Notes: generated by a model from the sequence alone, not told the origin. DNA of 64,000 bases from Staphylococcus simulans (GCF_002994445.1 NZ_MRZJ01000001.1:1-64000); one strand, 5' to 3'. Shown: positions 44,982-55,863, counted from the first letter of the stretch. Numbers and translations: made by a program.

Positions 44982-45674
44982 ATGAAACGCTCAGATAGAA
45001 ATCAACCTGATTATGACCGCTATAATCGCGACCCTCGTGACCCTAGAGATGGGCAAGATCCACGTCATCGTGATACGCGCGAAGATGAATACCGCAGACG
45101 TTCTGATGAAGACGGCCGTTATTATAATGAACGAGATTACAGACGCGAACGTATGCTGGAAGATGAAAATCGTAAAAACAGCAAATGGAAAAAAGGCTTG
45201 GCAGCTATCGTTGTGATATTATTGATTGTCGTTGCTGTCTTTATAGTCAGAAACATGATGCAACCGAAAGACAGTACAGAAACTGCTAATCAAAATGCAC
45301 AAACACAACAAACGCAAGCAAACAATAATTCAAGCCAAAAACCGGTAACGAACAACTATAAAGAAATCATCAAAGAAAAAGAAACAATCATTAAAGAAAA
45401 GATTGAAAGTGCCAAAAACAATATTCAAAACGGCCAAAACAGTCAAAGTGCTATTGAATCTGCACAAAACGAAGTGAACCAGTTAAAAGATAAAGCAACA
45501 AATGCAACAGATCAAAACGTGACAGATCAATACCAAAATGCAGTTGATAAATTAAAACAAGCAAACCAAGCACAGCAAAATGGTGAAAATCAATCTAAAG
45601 TGAACAGCTTGCTAAACGATATCGACAGTAAGCTTCAAAGTATTAAAGATAAATTAAGCCAGTTTTTTAATTAA
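44982..45674 (+). CDS. Single-pass membrane protein with Arg/Asp-rich N-terminus
   Basis: 230 residues. Residues 1-70 are extremely rich in R, D, E and Y (RDPRDPRDGQDPRHRDTRED). One membrane segment follows (KGLAAIVVILLIVVAVFIV, about 73-92). Then come a Q/N/T-rich linker and a helical region likely to form a coiled coil (YKEIIKEKETIIKEKIESA; repeated NQ-rich heptads). Function unknown. ATG 44982 follows AAGGTGA; the frame extends upstream without a ribosome site. Confidence 0.72.
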   Translation: MKRSDRNQPDYDRYNRDPRDPRDGQDPRHRDTREDEYRRRSDEDGRYYNERDYRRERMLEDENRKNSKWKKGLAAIVVILLIVVAVFIVRNMMQPKDSTETANQNAQTQQTQANNNSSQKPVTNNYKEIIKEKETIIKEKIESAKNNIQNGQNSQSAIESAQNEVNQLKDKATNATDQNVTDQYQNAVDKLKQANQAQQNGENQSKVNSLLNDIDSKLQSIKDKLSQFFN

Positions 45675-45688
45675 ATATAATCATTTAC

Positions 45689-45716
45689 AGGGGATGCGTG
45701 CGGCATCCTCTTTTTT
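45689..45716 (+). terminator. Terminator before menE
   Basis: AGGGGATGC / GCATCCTCT followed by TTTTTT. Confidence 0.88.
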
Positions 45717-45789
45717 CAATTCGAAAATTAAGGGTAAAATATAGAAATTTGTTATGATAGATAAGTATAGAAAATAGGAGGCAGATAGT

Positions 45790-47178
45790 ATGGATTTTTG
45801 GTTAAAGCAAAGTGCAGAAAGTGTACCGCAAAATATTGCATTAGATGATGGTACGACTCAACTTACTTTTGCGAATGCTTATCAAGCAGCAAAGCAGTAT
45901 GCATATGTATTAAAACAGCAAAATGAAAAGAGAATTGCATTTTATATTGATAACCGTATTGATTCCGCATTGATTGTTTACGGGGCATGGCTTGCTGGGG
46001 TAGAAGCGGTCATGATTAATACCAGACTTACATATGAAGAAATTAAAGCACAGCTGAAATCCGTACAAACAAATACGATTGTCGCAGTGTTACCGTTAGA
46101 ATTAGATGGATTTAATATTATCAGCTGGAGTGACATCGAAGCGCAACGTTCAACAAAAACATATGAGACAGAGTTGGATTTAGAACGTATTGCTTCGATT
46201 ATGTTTACATCAGGGACAACAGGACCGCAAAAAGCAGTGCCGCAAACTTTCAGAAATCATTTAGCCAGCGCAAACGGGTGCAGAAAAAGTTTAGGTTTTG
46301 ACCGTCATACGAAGTGGTTATCGGTATTGCCGATTTATCATATTTCAGGTTTAAGCGTGTTGCTTCGCAGTATCATTGAAGGATTCACAGTGCGTATCGT
46401 TCAAAAATTTGATGCAGCACAAATTTTAAAACAAATTCAAACTGAACAAATCACGCATATTTCATTAGTCCCGCAAACATTGCAGTGGCTGATGAATCAA
46501 GGATTGAATCAACCTTACCAATTGGAAAAAATCTTACTTGGCGGTGCGAAATTATCTGAAACACTGATTGAGCAGGCTTTAGATGCAAAATTGCCTATTT
46601 ATAACTCTTTTGGAATGACAGAAACATGTTCTCAATTTTTAACAGCTTCACCGACAATGCTGAAACAAAATCCGAATACAGTAGGGAAACCAAGTCCAAA
46701 TGTGCAAGTTAAACTCATTAATGCCAATCACGAAGGCCATGGGGAACTGTTATTAAAAGGCGATAATGTGATGGACGGTTATTTATATCCAAAAAATTTA
46801 ACAGATGTATTTGAAGATGGTTATTTTAAAACGGGTGATATCGCAAGTATTGATATGGATGGATTTGTGATGATTTATGATCGCAGAAAAGATTTAATTA
46901 TCAGCGGCGGAGAGAATATTTATCCATATGAAATCGAAACAGCAGCCAAGCGTTTTCCAGGTATCGCTGATGCAATGTGCTATGCTCAAGATGATGATGT
47001 ATGGGGTCAAGTACCTGCGCTTTATTATGTGAGTGAACATACGATTGAAGCAGCACAATTAGAAGCCTTCTTAAAAGAACATTTAGCTAAATATAAGGTG
47101 CCGAAAACATACCAGCGCAAAACTTCATTATCGTATACATCTACAGGTAAATTAAAACGAGGAAAAATCGAGGATTAA
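45790..47178 (+). CDS. menE: 2-succinylbenzoate-CoA ligase
   Basis: Activates o-succinylbenzoate with ATP and CoA in menaquinone synthesis. 462 residues. AMP-binding motifs: [14 protein letters not shown] near residue 140, [12 protein letters not shown] near residue 275, [24 protein letters not shown], and the C-terminal lysine in STGKLKRGK. It is followed immediately by menC, with no gap. Confidence 0.93.
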   Translation: MDFWLKQSAESVPQNIALDDGTTQLTFANAYQAAKQYAYVLKQQNEKRIAFYIDNRIDSALIVYGAWLAGVEAVMINTRLTYEEIKAQLKSVQTNTIVAVLPLELDGFNIISWSDIEAQRSTKTYETELDLERIASIMFTSGTTGPQKAVPQTFRNHLASANGCRKSLGFDRHTKWLSVLPIYHISGLSVLLRSIIEGFTVRIVQKFDAAQILKQIQTEQITHISLVPQTLQWLMNQGLNQPYQLEKILLGGAKLSETLIEQALDAKLPIYNSFGMTETCSQFLTASPTMLKQNPNTVGKPSPNVQVKLINANHEGHGELLLKGDNVMDGYLYPKNLTDVFEDGYFKTGDIASIDMDGFVMIYDRRKDLIISGGENIYPYEIETAAKRFPGIADAMCYAQDDDVWGQVPALYYVSEHTIEAAQLEAFLKEHLAKYKVPKTYQRKTSLSYTSTGKLKRGKIED

Positions 47179-48192
47179 ATGATGAGATTCAATACTATTC
47201 GCTTTTATTCCTACGAGGCACCTTTTAAACACCCGATTAAGACACCTAAAGTGAATTTGAGCAGCAGAAAAGTGCTGGTTATTGAATTAGTCAATGAAGC
47301 AGGTACATCTTATTTTGGAGAAGCAAATGCGTTTGAGACAGATTGGTATGATAAAGAAACCATCGAAAGTGTATACACAGCAATTAATAATTGGTTTTAT
47401 CATCATTTAAAAGGACAAGAGATTTCTGATTTTGAAGAAGCGGCGGTTTATTTAAATGCGTTGGATGCGGCACCGACCGCAAGAAGTACAGCAGCGATGG
47501 CTTTATTCCAAGCTTTTCATACACTGCCTGCTTTTGATGTTGCTTACGGGGCAACAATCAGCGGATTATCTGAAGATAATTACCAGCAGCTGTCAGCAAC
47601 ACAGCCGAAGCGGGTTAAATTGAAATGGTCGCAACATGTTTTAGAGGACTTAAAACAGCTCCAAGCATTATCTTTTCAACCAGAACTGGCTTTAGATGCC
47701 AATGAATCTTTAACAGAACATGATAGAGAGACATTGAAACAAGTGCATGCGGCTGCTGACTTACTGTATATCGAAGAACCTTTTAAAGATTTAAATATAT
47801 TAAATGCTATAGATAGTGCTCAGATACCGCCGGTTGCTTTAGATGAAAAGGCACGCGATCTAGAAACGATATTAAAATATGTACAGGATTATCCGATAGA
47901 TACAGTGGTTTTAAAGCCGTTCAGACTGGGTGGCATTGATAAAGTATTAACAGCTATTGAAAAGCTTGAGCATTATAATATTAAAGTGGTTATCGGGGGG
48001 ATGTACGAGTATGGTTTAAGCCGATACTTTACAGCGTACTTAAGCCGTTTCACAGAATATCCTGGTGATGTTACACCGTACGGTTATTATTTCGAACAAG
48101 AATTTGTGTCGAAAAACGGCATATTAAAAGAGGGACACATCCATTTTGTGCCCCCTGAAGTCAATGTTCAATTATTAAATGCTTATGAATGA
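47179..48192 (+). CDS. menC: o-Succinylbenzoate synthase
   Basis: Dehydrates SHCHC to o-succinylbenzoate, the step before MenE. 337 residues of the enolase superfamily: KLKW (general-base lysine) near residue 150, metal ligands in ALDANES, YIEEPF and PVALDEKA, and a second lysine in [10 protein letters not shown]. Starts directly after menE (ATG 47179 or 47182). The last 10 bases overlap the convergent yidD. Confidence 0.92.
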   Translation: MMRFNTIRFYSYEAPFKHPIKTPKVNLSSRKVLVIELVNEAGTSYFGEANAFETDWYDKETIESVYTAINNWFYHHLKGQEISDFEEAAVYLNALDAAPTARSTAAMALFQAFHTLPAFDVAYGATISGLSEDNYQQLSATQPKRVKLKWSQHVLEDLKQLQALSFQPELALDANESLTEHDRETLKQVHAAADLLYIEEPFKDLNILNAIDSAQIPPVALDEKARDLETILKYVQDYPIDTVVLKPFRLGGIDKVLTAIEKLEHYNIKVVIGGMYEYGLSRYFTAYLSRFTEYPGDVTPYGYYFEQEFVSKNGILKEGHIHFVPPEVNVQLLNAYE

Positions 48193-48434
48193 TGATGGTG
48201 GTGATGATGCTTTTTGTCGTGTTTCATTGGAACCGGGTCGAAGCCGCCTTTATGAAATGGGTGGCATTTAGAAATACGTTTAATACCGAGCCAAGCGCCT
48301 TTAATCGGTCCATGCACTTCAATGGCTTCTTTCGTATAATTGGAACAAGTAGGGTAGAAGCGGCATGTGGGCGGTGTCAGCGGTGATATAAAATGCTGAT
48401 ACAGCCAAATGATGCCTAAAAAGAGCTTCTTCAA
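48183..48434 (-). CDS. yidD: Membrane protein insertion efficiency factor YidD
   Basis: 83 residues. Family core [28 protein letters not shown] with conserved cysteines, then [18 protein letters not shown]. It assists the YidC insertase at the membrane. The C-terminus is a natural seven-histidine tract before the last serine; histidine-rich tails occur in YidD of other staphylococci and could bind metal. Its end overlaps the end of menC. Confidence 0.92.
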   Translation of the reverse strand: MKKLFLGIIWLYQHFISPLTPPTCRFYPTCSNYTKEAIEVHGPIKGAWLGIKRISKCHPFHKGGFDPVPMKHDKKHHHHHHHS

Positions 48435-48517
48435 ATTAATCCCTCCGCTTTATATAAACTAAATCGTAACGAATCTATTTTAGCATAGAATACAAAGGAA
48501 TGTGATGGAATGTGATT

Positions 48518-49003
48518 ATGCATGATCAATTTGATAAAGAGATAAGGCTCCATTTTGCAGATGAGAATGATCAGCCGGATGGAGAACATGTATTAGCAAT
48601 TACGTGTATGAAGGGGCATTATTTGCTGACGCGTCATAAGAAAAGAGGGATTGAATTTCCTGGAGGAAAAATTGAAGCAAGAGAGAGCAGTGAAGCAGCT
48701 GTTTTACGTGAACTGTATGAAGAAACAGGGGGACATGCCAAAGCAATGACTTATATTGCGCAGTATACTGTGTTTCATCCTGATGGTGAAAAATGGTTTA
48801 CGAAAGATGTGTATGCTGTTCTCGTCGATCGTTTGGATGAAAAGTCAGATTATCTAGAAACAGAAGGTCCTGTTTTATATCGTTCGTTGGACGCAATTCG
48901 TGATGAGGATAAAAGTTATTTGTTGGAAGATGAAGCAATATTAAAATGTGTAGAAAGAGTGATACAACTTGGACTTTATCAAAACGAAACGGATGCCGAT
49001 TGA
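48518..49003 (+). CDS. Nudix hydrolase (YtkD/MutT-like)
   Basis: 161 residues. The Nudix box reads GGKIEARESSEAAVLRELYE followed by ETGG, fitting Gx5Ex7REUxEExGU. The family removes pyrophosphate from nucleotides such as 8-oxo-dGTP or from RNA 5' ends; the substrate here is unknown. ATG 48518 is chosen, with GTG 48512 as an alternative; the ribosome site is weak. It overlaps the next gene. Confidence 0.85.
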   Translation: MHDQFDKEIRLHFADENDQPDGEHVLAITCMKGHYLLTRHKKRGIEFPGGKIEARESSEAAVLRELYEETGGHAKAMTYIAQYTVFHPDGEKWFTKDVYAVLVDRLDEKSDYLETEGPVLYRSLDAIRDEDKSYLLEDEAILKCVERVIQLGLYQNETDAD

Positions 49004-49742
49004 TTTATCGACACACATTGGTGAAGAAGTGACATATTTGGTGGATCATTTGCGTGTAAAGGGCTTAATGATGAAGCCGAAAAAAGATGTGAAGCGGATT
49101 GTAATTTATCTTAGGGGCGGCAAAGGCAAAGTAGGCCGTGTACGTGCTGGACGTATGCTGCAGTTTGCGGATGAGCATACTTTAGTCTTCGGTCCGTATT
49201 ATCGAGGCAACAACGGCAGTGAAGGCAGAGATGAATTCAGCGGTGATGATTTGCATGATGTTACACAGGCTATTCGAATTTTGAATGCTAAGTATCCTAA
49301 AGCACATGTGCATATCATTGGTTTTTCACGCGGCGGTTTGCAAGGGTTGTTAACATTCCAAGATTTGCCGGCAGATAGTTATATTATTTGGGGCGGTGTT
49401 TCTGATTTGCATCTCATGTATGAAGAACGTGTAGATTTAAGAGGCATGTTGAAACGTATGGTAGGACATCCTAAGAAAGATGAAGCAGCCTATGATCAAC
49501 GAGAAGCACTGCAATATATTGATGCAGACAGTCCGCCGATACTTATTGTGCATGGCGGTGAAGATATTCAAGTCGGGATACATCAAGCCTATTATTTAGA
49601 GGAATACTTAGAACGTATCGGACATCGTTATCAAACTTTCTATCAAATGAAAGAAGGGCATGTACCGCGCCCTAAAGCATTAAAAGAAGTACTAAAAGTC
49701 ATCCGTCAGTGGATGGCAAAAGTTGAAAATAAGAAAAAATAA
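48993..49742 (+). CDS. Alpha/beta hydrolase, prolyl-oligopeptidase-like
   Basis: About 249 residues. Nucleophile elbow IIGFSRGG near residue 105, acid in VHGGEDIQV and histidine in KEGHVPRP complete a catalytic triad. Substrate unknown. The most likely start is ATG 48993, inside the Nudix gene; TTG 48969 is possible. Co-transcribed with the Nudix gene. Confidence 0.82.
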   Translation: MPIDLSTHIGEEVTYLVDHLRVKGLMMKPKKDVKRIVIYLRGGKGKVGRVRAGRMLQFADEHTLVFGPYYRGNNGSEGRDEFSGDDLHDVTQAIRILNAKYPKAHVHIIGFSRGGLQGLLTFQDLPADSYIIWGGVSDLHLMYEERVDLRGMLKRMVGHPKKDEAAYDQREALQYIDADSPPILIVHGGEDIQVGIHQAYYLEEYLERIGHRYQTFYQMKEGHVPRPKALKEVLKVIRQWMAKVENKKK

Positions 49743-49774
49743 AACGACCGAAGCGATGGCTTACGGTCGTTTTG
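49741..49774. terminator. Bidirectional terminator between hydrolase and pckA
   Basis: AAAACGACCG / CGGTCGTTTT with A and T tracts on both sides. Confidence 0.9.
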
Positions 49775-49805
49775 TAATAGATAAGCTATTTTATTAAAAG
49801 GGTGA

Positions 49806-51398
49806 TTATGCTTTGAATCCGCCTTTATCAGCGATTTCTTGGCTTTCTTCACCGAATTTCTTGAAGTTTTCAACGAAGCGTGAGATTAAATCTTGCGCTT
49901 GTTCACGGTAAGCATCTTGATTGCTCCAAGCATTGATAGGTTGCAAGATTGAATTTGGAACGTCTTTAATTTCTTTTGGAACACTTAAACCAAAGACTTC
50001 ATCTTTTTCAAACTCTGCTTTCTTCAAATCACCTTTAATGGCAGCATCTACCATACGACGTGTATATTTAAGGCTGATACGACGACCTACGCCGTATTTA
50101 CCGCCTGTCCAACCTGTGTTCACTAAGTAAACATCTACGTCATGTTTATCGATTAAATCACCTAAAAGCTCAGCATATACTTTTGCGTGCAATGGTAAGA
50201 ATGGTGCACCAAAGCAAGTTGAGAATGATGGTACAGGTTCTGTGATACCGCGTTCTGTACCTGCAAGTTTAGAAGTGAAACCACTTAAGAAGTGATAAAG
50301 TGCTTGTGCTTTATTTAATTTAGAGATTGGCGGCAACACGCCGAATGCATCTGCAGTAAGGAACACAATGGTATTTGGATGTGCACCCTTAGAAGGTTTT
50401 GCGATATTTTCAATATAGTCGATTGGATAAGCGGCACGAGTGTTTTCAGTGTGTTCGTTGTCATCGAAGTCAACAGAACCATTATCTTCAACAACTACGT
50501 TTTCTAAAATCGTACCGTAACGGATTGCATTGTAGATTTGAGGTTCTTTTGATTTTGATAAGTTGATAGCTTTTGCATAGCAGCCGCCTTCGATGTTGAA
50601 GATACCGTTTTGGTTCCAACCATGTTCATCATCACCGATTAATTTACGATCAGGTGCTGCAGATAAAGTAGTTTTACCTGTACCTGATAAACCGAAGAAT
50701 AATGCGACATCGCCTTTTTCTCCAACGTTTGCTGAGCAGTGCATACTCATGATATCTTGCTGCGGCAATAAGTAGTTCATTACTGAGAAGATACCTTTTT
50801 TCATTTCACCAGCATATTCTGTTCCCCCGATTAGAATTACGCGGTGTTTGAATGAAATGATAACAAATGTTTCTGATTTTGTGCCGTCAACTTCAGGATT
50901 AGCTTTGAAATGCGGTGCTGAAACGATTGTGAAGTTAGCTTTGATTTTTTCAGCTTCATCTTTTGAAGTAGGGCGGATGAACATATTATGCGCAAATAAG
51001 TTATGCCAAGCCATCTCGTTAATTACAGTTAAACGTAACTGAGTATCTTGGTCACTGCCTGCATAACCATTGAAGACATAGAGTTCATCTTTTTGGTCTA
51101 AGTAATCTAATACTTTGTCATACAATCTTAAGAATGTTTCTTCTTCGATAGGTTGGTTAATTGATCCCCAGTCAATTGCATCTCTATAGGAAGGTTCGTT
51201 TACAATAAATTTATCCTTAGGAGAACGACCTGTGTATTGTCCAGTAAGTGCGTTGATTGCACCTAGTTCTGTCAATTCACCTTCGTTATTGTCTAAAATC
51301 TTGTTGTAAAGCTGTGTTTTAGTCAGTTGGAAAAGTGATGATGATTTTCCAATTAAATGTTCCAATTTTTTTCGGTTAGTTTGTGCATCTACTGCCAT
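49806..51398 (-). CDS. pckA: Phosphoenolpyruvate carboxykinase (ATP)
   Basis: Makes PEP from oxaloacetate for gluconeogenesis. 530 residues. Kinase-1a motif [14 protein letters not shown] and kinase-2 motif LIGDDEHGW, plus the substrate segments [14 protein letters not shown] and [15 protein letters not shown] 51398 follows GGAGGGG. Its promoter carries a cre-like site at the transcription start. Divergent from metK. Confidence 0.96.
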   Translation of the reverse strand: MAVDAQTNRKKLEHLIGKSSSLFQLTKTQLYNKILDNNEGELTELGAINALTGQYTGRSPKDKFIVNEPSYRDAIDWGSINQPIEEETFLRLYDKVLDYLDQKDELYVFNGYAGSDQDTQLRLTVINEMAWHNLFAHNMFIRPTSKDEAEKIKANFTIVSAPHFKANPEVDGTKSETFVIISFKHRVILIGGTEYAGEMKKGIFSVMNYLLPQQDIMSMHCSANVGEKGDVALFFGLSGTGKTTLSAAPDRKLIGDDEHGWNQNGIFNIEGGCYAKAINLSKSKEPQIYNAIRYGTILENVVVEDNGSVDFDDNEHTENTRAAYPIDYIENIAKPSKGAHPNTIVFLTADAFGVLPPISKLNKAQALYHFLSGFTSKLAGTERGITEPVPSFSTCFGAPFLPLHAKVYAELLGDLIDKHDVDVYLVNTGWTGGKYGVGRRISLKYTRRMVDAAIKGDLKKAEFEKDEVFGLSVPKEIKDVPNSILQPINAWSNQDAYREQAQDLISRFVENFKKFGEESQEIADKGGFKA

Positions 51399-51438
51399 TT
51401 TAAATAACCCCTCCAGAGCATTAAGTATTAATTGTAAT

Positions 51439-51452
51439 TGTAAGCCTTTACA
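51439..51452 (-). promoter_or_regulatory. Candidate cre operator of pckA
   Basis: On the minus strand TGTAAAGGCTTACA, one mismatch from TGWAANCGNTNWCA and nearly palindromic. It lies about at +1 to +14 of the predicted transcript, a position suited to repression of gluconeogenesis by glucose. Confidence 0.55.
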
Positions 51453-51459
51453 TTTTCAT

Positions 51460-51489
51460 AGTATAACATATTACCATGATTATTCCACA
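51460..51489 (-). promoter_or_regulatory. pckA promoter
   Basis: Minus strand TTGTGG, 18-base spacer, TATACT. Confidence 0.55.
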
Positions 51490-51516
51490 ACAGATTAAAG
51501 ATTTTGTAAACATAGA

Positions 51517-51546
51517 ATTGACAAGTGTAAATTGTTTGGGTAGTAT
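51517..51546 (+). promoter_or_regulatory. metK promoter
   Basis: TTGACA, 18-base spacer, TAGTAT, just upstream of the riboswitch. Confidence 0.65.
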
Positions 51547-51561
51547 TGTGTGTAACGGATT

Positions 51562-51677
51562 CTCTTATCCTGAGTGGCGGAGGGACATGGACCCAAAGAA
51601 GCCCAGCAACCTCTCCTTGTTGGAGAAAGGTGCCAAACCGTTTGCAAATGTCATAGAAGACGTTTGAACGATAAGAG
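51562..51677 (+). ncRNA. SAM-I (S-box) riboswitch
   Basis: P1 is CTCTTATC / GATAAGAG. Inside are the conserved S-box blocks GAGTGGCGGAGGGAC, GACCC...GAAGCCCAGCAACC, and AAGGTGCCAA. It senses S-adenosylmethionine and turns off metK, the SAM synthetase gene, through the terminator downstream. Confidence 0.96.
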
Positions 51678-51692
51678 CGAAAGGACGTTTAA

Positions 51693-51732
51693 GGGCTTTC
51701 TCTCTATGTATATAGTTAGAAAGTCCTTTTTT
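51693..51732 (+). terminator. Riboswitch-controlled terminator upstream of metK
   Basis: GGGCTTTCT / AGAAAGTCC followed by TTTTTT; the expression platform of the SAM riboswitch. Confidence 0.85.
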
Positions 51733-51784
51733 ATTTGAGCTCGTAGATAGAGAATTTTCGTAAAAAAATCAAAAGGAGTCAGTT

Positions 51785-52981
51785 ATGTCGAATAATAGAA
51801 GATTATTTACGTCAGAATCTGTTACAGAAGGGCATCCTGATAAAATAGCAGACCAAATTTCAGACGCTATTTTGGATGAATTATTAAAGAAAGATCCGGA
51901 TGCAAGAGTAGCTTGCGAAACAGTAGTCACTACAGGAATGGCTATGATTGTCGGAGAAATTTCTACAGCAACTTATGTTGATTTTCCTAAAGTTGTCAGA
52001 GATACAGTAGAAGAAATCGGTTATACACGAGCAAAATATGGTTATGACAGCCAAACAATGGCAGTTATGTCAGCAATTGATGAACAATCACCTGATATTG
52101 CTCAAGCAGTTGACCGTGCGCTGGAATACAGAAATGAAATTACGGAAGAAGAAATCGAAAGTACGGGTGCAGGGGACCAAGGTTTAATGTTTGGTTATGC
52201 GACTAATGAAACAGAAACATATATGCCTTCACCTATCTATTTCTCTCATCAATTAGCAAAACGCTTATCAGATGTTAGAAAAGACGGAACTTTAACATAC
52301 TTAAGACCAGACGGCAAAGTTCAAGTGACTGTTGAATATGATGAAAACGATCAGCCTGTTCGTATCGATACTATTGTCTTATCTACACAACATGCAGAAG
52401 ATGTAAGTTTAGATCAAATTCAAAAAGACATCAAAGCACATGTTATCGATCCAATCGTACCGAAAGCATTATTAGATGAAGAAACAAAATTCTTCATCAA
52501 TCCTACAGGACGTTTTGTAATCGGCGGACCGCAAGGTGATGCTGGTTTAACAGGCCGTAAGATTATTGTTGACACTTATGGCGGATTTGCACGCCACGGC
52601 GGCGGATGCTTCAGCGGTAAGGATCCTACAAAAGTGGACCGTTCAGCAGCTTATGCGGCACGTTATGTGGCTAAGAATATTGTTGCTGCGGGCTTAGCAG
52701 ATAAATGCGAAGTACAACTTGCTTATGCAATCGGTGTTGCTGAACCAGTATCGATTTCAATTGATACATTTGGAACAGGAAAAGTTTCAGAAGGTGTATT
52801 AGTTCAAGCAGTCAGAGATAACTTTGACTTGCGCCCAGCTGGCATCATTAAGATGTTAGACTTGAAACGCCCGATTTATAAACAAACAGCAGCATATGGT
52901 CACTTCGGCCGTACAGATGTTGCATTACCTTGGGAACGTGTTGATAAAGTGGATGTATTGAAAGCAGCAGTCCAAGCATAA
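51785..52981 (+). CDS. metK: S-adenosylmethionine synthase
   Basis: Makes SAM from methionine and ATP. 398 residues. Signatures: [20 protein letters not shown] at the N-terminus, [12 protein letters not shown] near residue 120, and [19 protein letters not shown] near residue 275. Controlled by the SAM-I riboswitch. Monocistronic. Confidence 0.97.
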   Translation: MSNNRRLFTSESVTEGHPDKIADQISDAILDELLKKDPDARVACETVVTTGMAMIVGEISTATYVDFPKVVRDTVEEIGYTRAKYGYDSQTMAVMSAIDEQSPDIAQAVDRALEYRNEITEEEIESTGAGDQGLMFGYATNETETYMPSPIYFSHQLAKRLSDVRKDGTLTYLRPDGKVQVTVEYDENDQPVRIDTIVLSTQHAEDVSLDQIQKDIKAHVIDPIVPKALLDEETKFFINPTGRFVIGGPQGDAGLTGRKIIVDTYGGFARHGGGCFSGKDPTKVDRSAAYAARYVAKNIVAAGLADKCEVQLAYAIGVAEPVSISIDTFGTGKVSEGVLVQAVRDNFDLRPAGIIKMLDLKRPIYKQTAAYGHFGRTDVALPWERVDKVDVLKAAVQA

Positions 52982-53078
52982 TTTCGTACTTTTTGAATAA
53001 AATACGCTTTATTATCGATACATTTGAAAATTTCCTTTATAATTGGTAGTAAGATAAGTAAAGGAGCGGAAATATGTT

Positions 53079-53978
53079 ATGGGACCATTGGAAATTGGTT
53101 TAATTGCAGCAATTGTTGTAGCTGTTATCTGTTTTGTACTCTTCTTAATTGCGTTAAACAGTAAGAAGAAAGCAAAACTGCAAGCAGAAGAACAATATGA
53201 GGCAAAAGAAAGAAGTTTAAAAGAAAATTATGAAGACGAGTTGGAAAAAGAACGCGTCGAACATAAAAAAGCGGTCACTAAACAACGCGCTGATTTTGAT
53301 GAAACAGTAACTTCGAAAGACCGTGAAATTGATGCGCTGAAGCTCTTCTCTAAAAATCATAGTGAATATGTGACAGATATGCGTTTAATCGGTATCAGAG
53401 ATCGTTTGGTCAAAGAAAAACGTATCCGTCCTGAGGATATGCATATCATGGCGAATATTTTCTTGCCGAAGAACGATTTCAATGATATTGATCGTATCAG
53501 TCATTTAGTGTTAACGCGCACAGGGTTATACATTATTGATTCACAGTTATTGAAAGGACATGTTTATAACGGTATCAGTAAGGAACAATTCAGTACTTTA
53601 CCGACGATTGAACAAGTCTTTGATGTACTTGATTTAGATAAACGTCATCCTCAAACATTAGTGTTAGATGAGAATGATGATAAGCAATCAGCTTCATTTG
53701 TGAATTATTCAAATCAATTAAAACGTGTAGAACAGCTTGCTGAAACACTGAAACGAGAATTAGATTTGAAATATACACCAATGGCATTGCTTTACTTCAA
53801 CCCTAAAAATGAGGGTGCTGTAACGATTTCTAACTATTCTCAAACAACGAATACAAAAGTATTAGTTGGACCTGAACAGTTAGATGAATACTTTAATAAA
53901 TTCGTATTCCATGGACGTATTCAATACAATGTTGAAGATTTGCAACGTGTCATGGAAGAAATCGAATCATTCAACTAA
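53079..53978 (+). CDS. NERD-domain-like membrane-anchored protein
   Basis: 299 residues. N-terminal membrane helix (GLIAAIVVAVICFVLFLIAL), then a charged coiled coil (residues about 30-90). A globular domain follows, with NIFLPKNDFNDIDRISHLVL and TGLYIIDSQLLKGHVY, resembling the NERD nuclease-related fold (D...hydrophobic E/D-hK pattern). Function unknown. It has a single-gene unit with a long terminator hairpin. Confidence 0.72.
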   Translation: MGPLEIGLIAAIVVAVICFVLFLIALNSKKKAKLQAEEQYEAKERSLKENYEDELEKERVEHKKAVTKQRADFDETVTSKDREIDALKLFSKNHSEYVTDMRLIGIRDRLVKEKRIRPEDMHIMANIFLPKNDFNDIDRISHLVLTRTGLYIIDSQLLKGHVYNGISKEQFSTLPTIEQVFDVLDLDKRHPQTLVLDENDDKQSASFVNYSNQLKRVEQLAETLKRELDLKYTPMALLYFNPKNEGAVTISNYSQTTNTKVLVGPEQLDEYFNKFVFHGRIQYNVEDLQRVMEEIESFN

Positions 53979-53983
53979 ACGAT

Positions 53984-54026
53984 AAAGTACCATTCACTGC
54001 AAGTATTGCAGTGGATGGTACTTTTT
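53984..54026 (+). terminator. Terminator after NERD gene
   Basis: AAAGTACCATTCACTGC / GCAGTGGATGGTACTTT with a T run. Confidence 0.92.
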
Positions 54027-54116
54027 ATTTTCTATTAAGACTTTCACTCATGCACTGTTTAAAAATTAAGCGTATAGTAAAGGTTGAGAAAAGCGAAGTC
54101 TAAAGGAGAGATAGAG

Positions 54117-54956
54117 ATGGAGTATATTACATTTTATAATGGAAATACAATGCCGAAAGTCGGATTAGGCACTTTCAGAGTAGAAAATAATGATCAATTA
54201 AAAGCATCTGTTCAATATGCTATTGAACAAGGTTATAGAAGTATTGATACCGCTATGATTTATCAAAACGAAGAAAAAGTAGGAGAAGGAATTAAAGCAG
54301 GTATAGCCGCTGCAGGATTAAAACGATCAGATGTGTTTATTACTTCTAAACTATGGTTGGATGATTATGGTAGAACGAATGTAGAAGCGGCTTATCAAAC
54401 ATCACTGGATAAATTAGGACTGGACTATTTAGATTTATACTTAATGCACTGGCCTGGAACAGATGAAGATTTAATGATAGAAACATGGCAGGGAATGGAA
54501 GATTTATTAAAAGATAATAAAGTTAAAAACATCGGTGTCAGCAATTTCCATCCTCATCATTTAGAATCCCTGTTATCACATGCTTCTATCAAGCCTGTCA
54601 TCAACCAAGTTGAATTTCATCCTTATCTGACACAAAGTGATTTAAACTTATATTTAAATGCACAGCGAATTCTAATGGAATCATGGTCCCCATTAATGAA
54701 TGCACAAATCCTTGAAGATGAAACTGTAAAACAAATTGCAGAAGAAGTTGATAAATCTCCAGCACAAGTTATTATTCGTTGGAATCTTCAACATGATGTG
54801 GTAGTAATTCCAAAATCAGTAACACCTTCTCGTATCAAAGAGAATATACAAGTCTTTGATTTCGAACTTACCGATAATCAAATGCAGCGCCTTGATGATT
54901 TGAATCAAAATAAAAGAGTAGGACCTGACCCAGAACATTATGAAGGTCATAAATAA
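54117..54956 (+). CDS. Aldo/keto reductase
   Basis: 279 residues. The catalytic tetrad Asp-Tyr-Lys-His is in SIDTAMIYQNE, SKLW and LMHWPG. Cofactor contacts appear in NIGVSNFHPHH and VVIPKSVTPSRIKEN. It reduces carbonyls with NADPH; physiological substrate unknown. ATG 54117 follows AAAGGAGAG. Single-gene unit. Confidence 0.92.
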   Translation: MEYITFYNGNTMPKVGLGTFRVENNDQLKASVQYAIEQGYRSIDTAMIYQNEEKVGEGIKAGIAAAGLKRSDVFITSKLWLDDYGRTNVEAAYQTSLDKLGLDYLDLYLMHWPGTDEDLMIETWQGMEDLLKDNKVKNIGVSNFHPHHLESLLSHASIKPVINQVEFHPYLTQSDLNLYLNAQRILMESWSPLMNAQILEDETVKQIAEEVDKSPAQVIIRWNLQHDVVVIPKSVTPSRIKENIQVFDFELTDNQMQRLDDLNQNKRVGPDPEHYEGHK

Positions 54957-55012
54957 AGAACGCATAATAGAAGGAATAATAAAAGCGAGACTAAAGTGAA
55001 TAACATAGAATA

Positions 55013-55057
55013 AAAATAGAGAAGCGGGTTTACTACAAAACCTGCTTCTCTATTTTT
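55013..55057. terminator. Bidirectional terminator between AKR and fluC genes
   Basis: AAAATAGAGAAGCGGGTTT / AAACCTGCTTCTCTATTTT, 19-base arms with one mismatch. Confidence 0.92.
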
Positions 55058-55073
55058 GCATTTATTTTCATTT

Positions 55074-55427
55074 TTAAACTAAATGATAACCAATCAGACA
55101 AGCCGCAAAACATAATCCATACTGCAACAAACTGTAGACAATAAACAGTGTCAGTTTTGTTTTATTTATTAGCATTTGTGACAGTTCTGAAGAAAGCGTA
55201 GAAAAAGTGGTTAAACCACCTAAAAAGCCTGTAACGAGCAATGGCGACACAAATGCATGTCCTATGGCCATACCTGAAATAATACTGATTAAAAAGCTGC
55301 CGGCTAAGTTGACGATTAACGTCGCAATCGGAAGCTGCGTCCGTAAATTTTTACAACTGTTTGTGACAGCTGAACGCAAAACTGCACCTAAACCGCCGCC
55401 AAGCATTACTAAAAGCAGATTAATCAT
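55074..55427 (-). CDS. crcB2: Fluoride channel FluC/CrcB, second subunit
   Basis: 117 residues, four membrane helices. Family motifs GGGLGAVLR near the start, [10 protein letters not shown], and [15 protein letters not shown]. FluC proteins form dual-topology dimers that expel fluoride. Starts within the end of the preceding crcB gene (8-base overlap), so the pair is co-translated and may form a heterodimer with fixed orientations. Confidence 0.92.
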   Translation of the reverse strand: MINLLLVMLGGGLGAVLRSAVTNSCKNLRTQLPIATLIVNLAGSFLISIISGMAIGHAFVSPLLVTGFLGGLTTFSTLSSELSQMLINKTKLTLFIVYSLLQYGLCFAACLIGYHLV

Positions 55428-55791
55428 TGCTTAACGCACCTCCCAATTTGGTTCCGATATAACATAAAATTATACCTAACACATAACTTGAAAGGGCATA
55501 AATAATGAGTAAAGCTATTTGCTGATGCGCGAACATTTTAACCAGTTCAAATTGAAACGTGGAAAAGGTTGTCAATGCACCTAGCAAACCTGTAGTGATG
55601 CCTTTCTTGACTAATGGATAATCTTTAAAGTATTGAATCACCAATGCTGAAATCAATCCCATTAAAAAGGCACCAGCTAGGTTTGCGGTGAATGTGCCTA
55701 TCGGAAAACCTTGTCCGGAATTTAAAAATGAAAATAAGTAGCGCAGCAATGCACCTATGGCACCGCCTGCAAAAACATATAAATACTGCAC
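55420..55791 (-). CDS. crcB1: Fluoride channel FluC/CrcB, first subunit
   Basis: 123 residues, four membrane helices. Motifs [22 protein letters not shown] and [15 protein letters not shown]. The start is GTG 55791, with AGAGG 7 bases upstream; an ATG two bases further upstream is out of frame. No fluoride riboswitch was recognised in the 70 bases upstream. Confidence 0.92.
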   Translation of the reverse strand: MQYLYVFAGGAIGALLRYLFSFLNSGQGFPIGTFTANLAGAFLMGLISALVIQYFKDYPLVKKGITTGLLGALTTFSTFQFELVKMFAHQQIALLIIYALSSYVLGIILCYIGTKLGGALSND

Positions 55792-55863
55792 ATTATCGCC
55801 TCTTACAATCGTAATATATAAATTATTCTACGATGCACCTAAAATGTCAATCTAGTTTTAGGA

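Noticed and set aside
55792..55863. Fluoride riboswitch upstream of the fluC pair
   Set aside because: The conserved GGNGAUGG...GCC...GCUGAUG-like blocks are not present; only a short leader with a ribosome site is seen.
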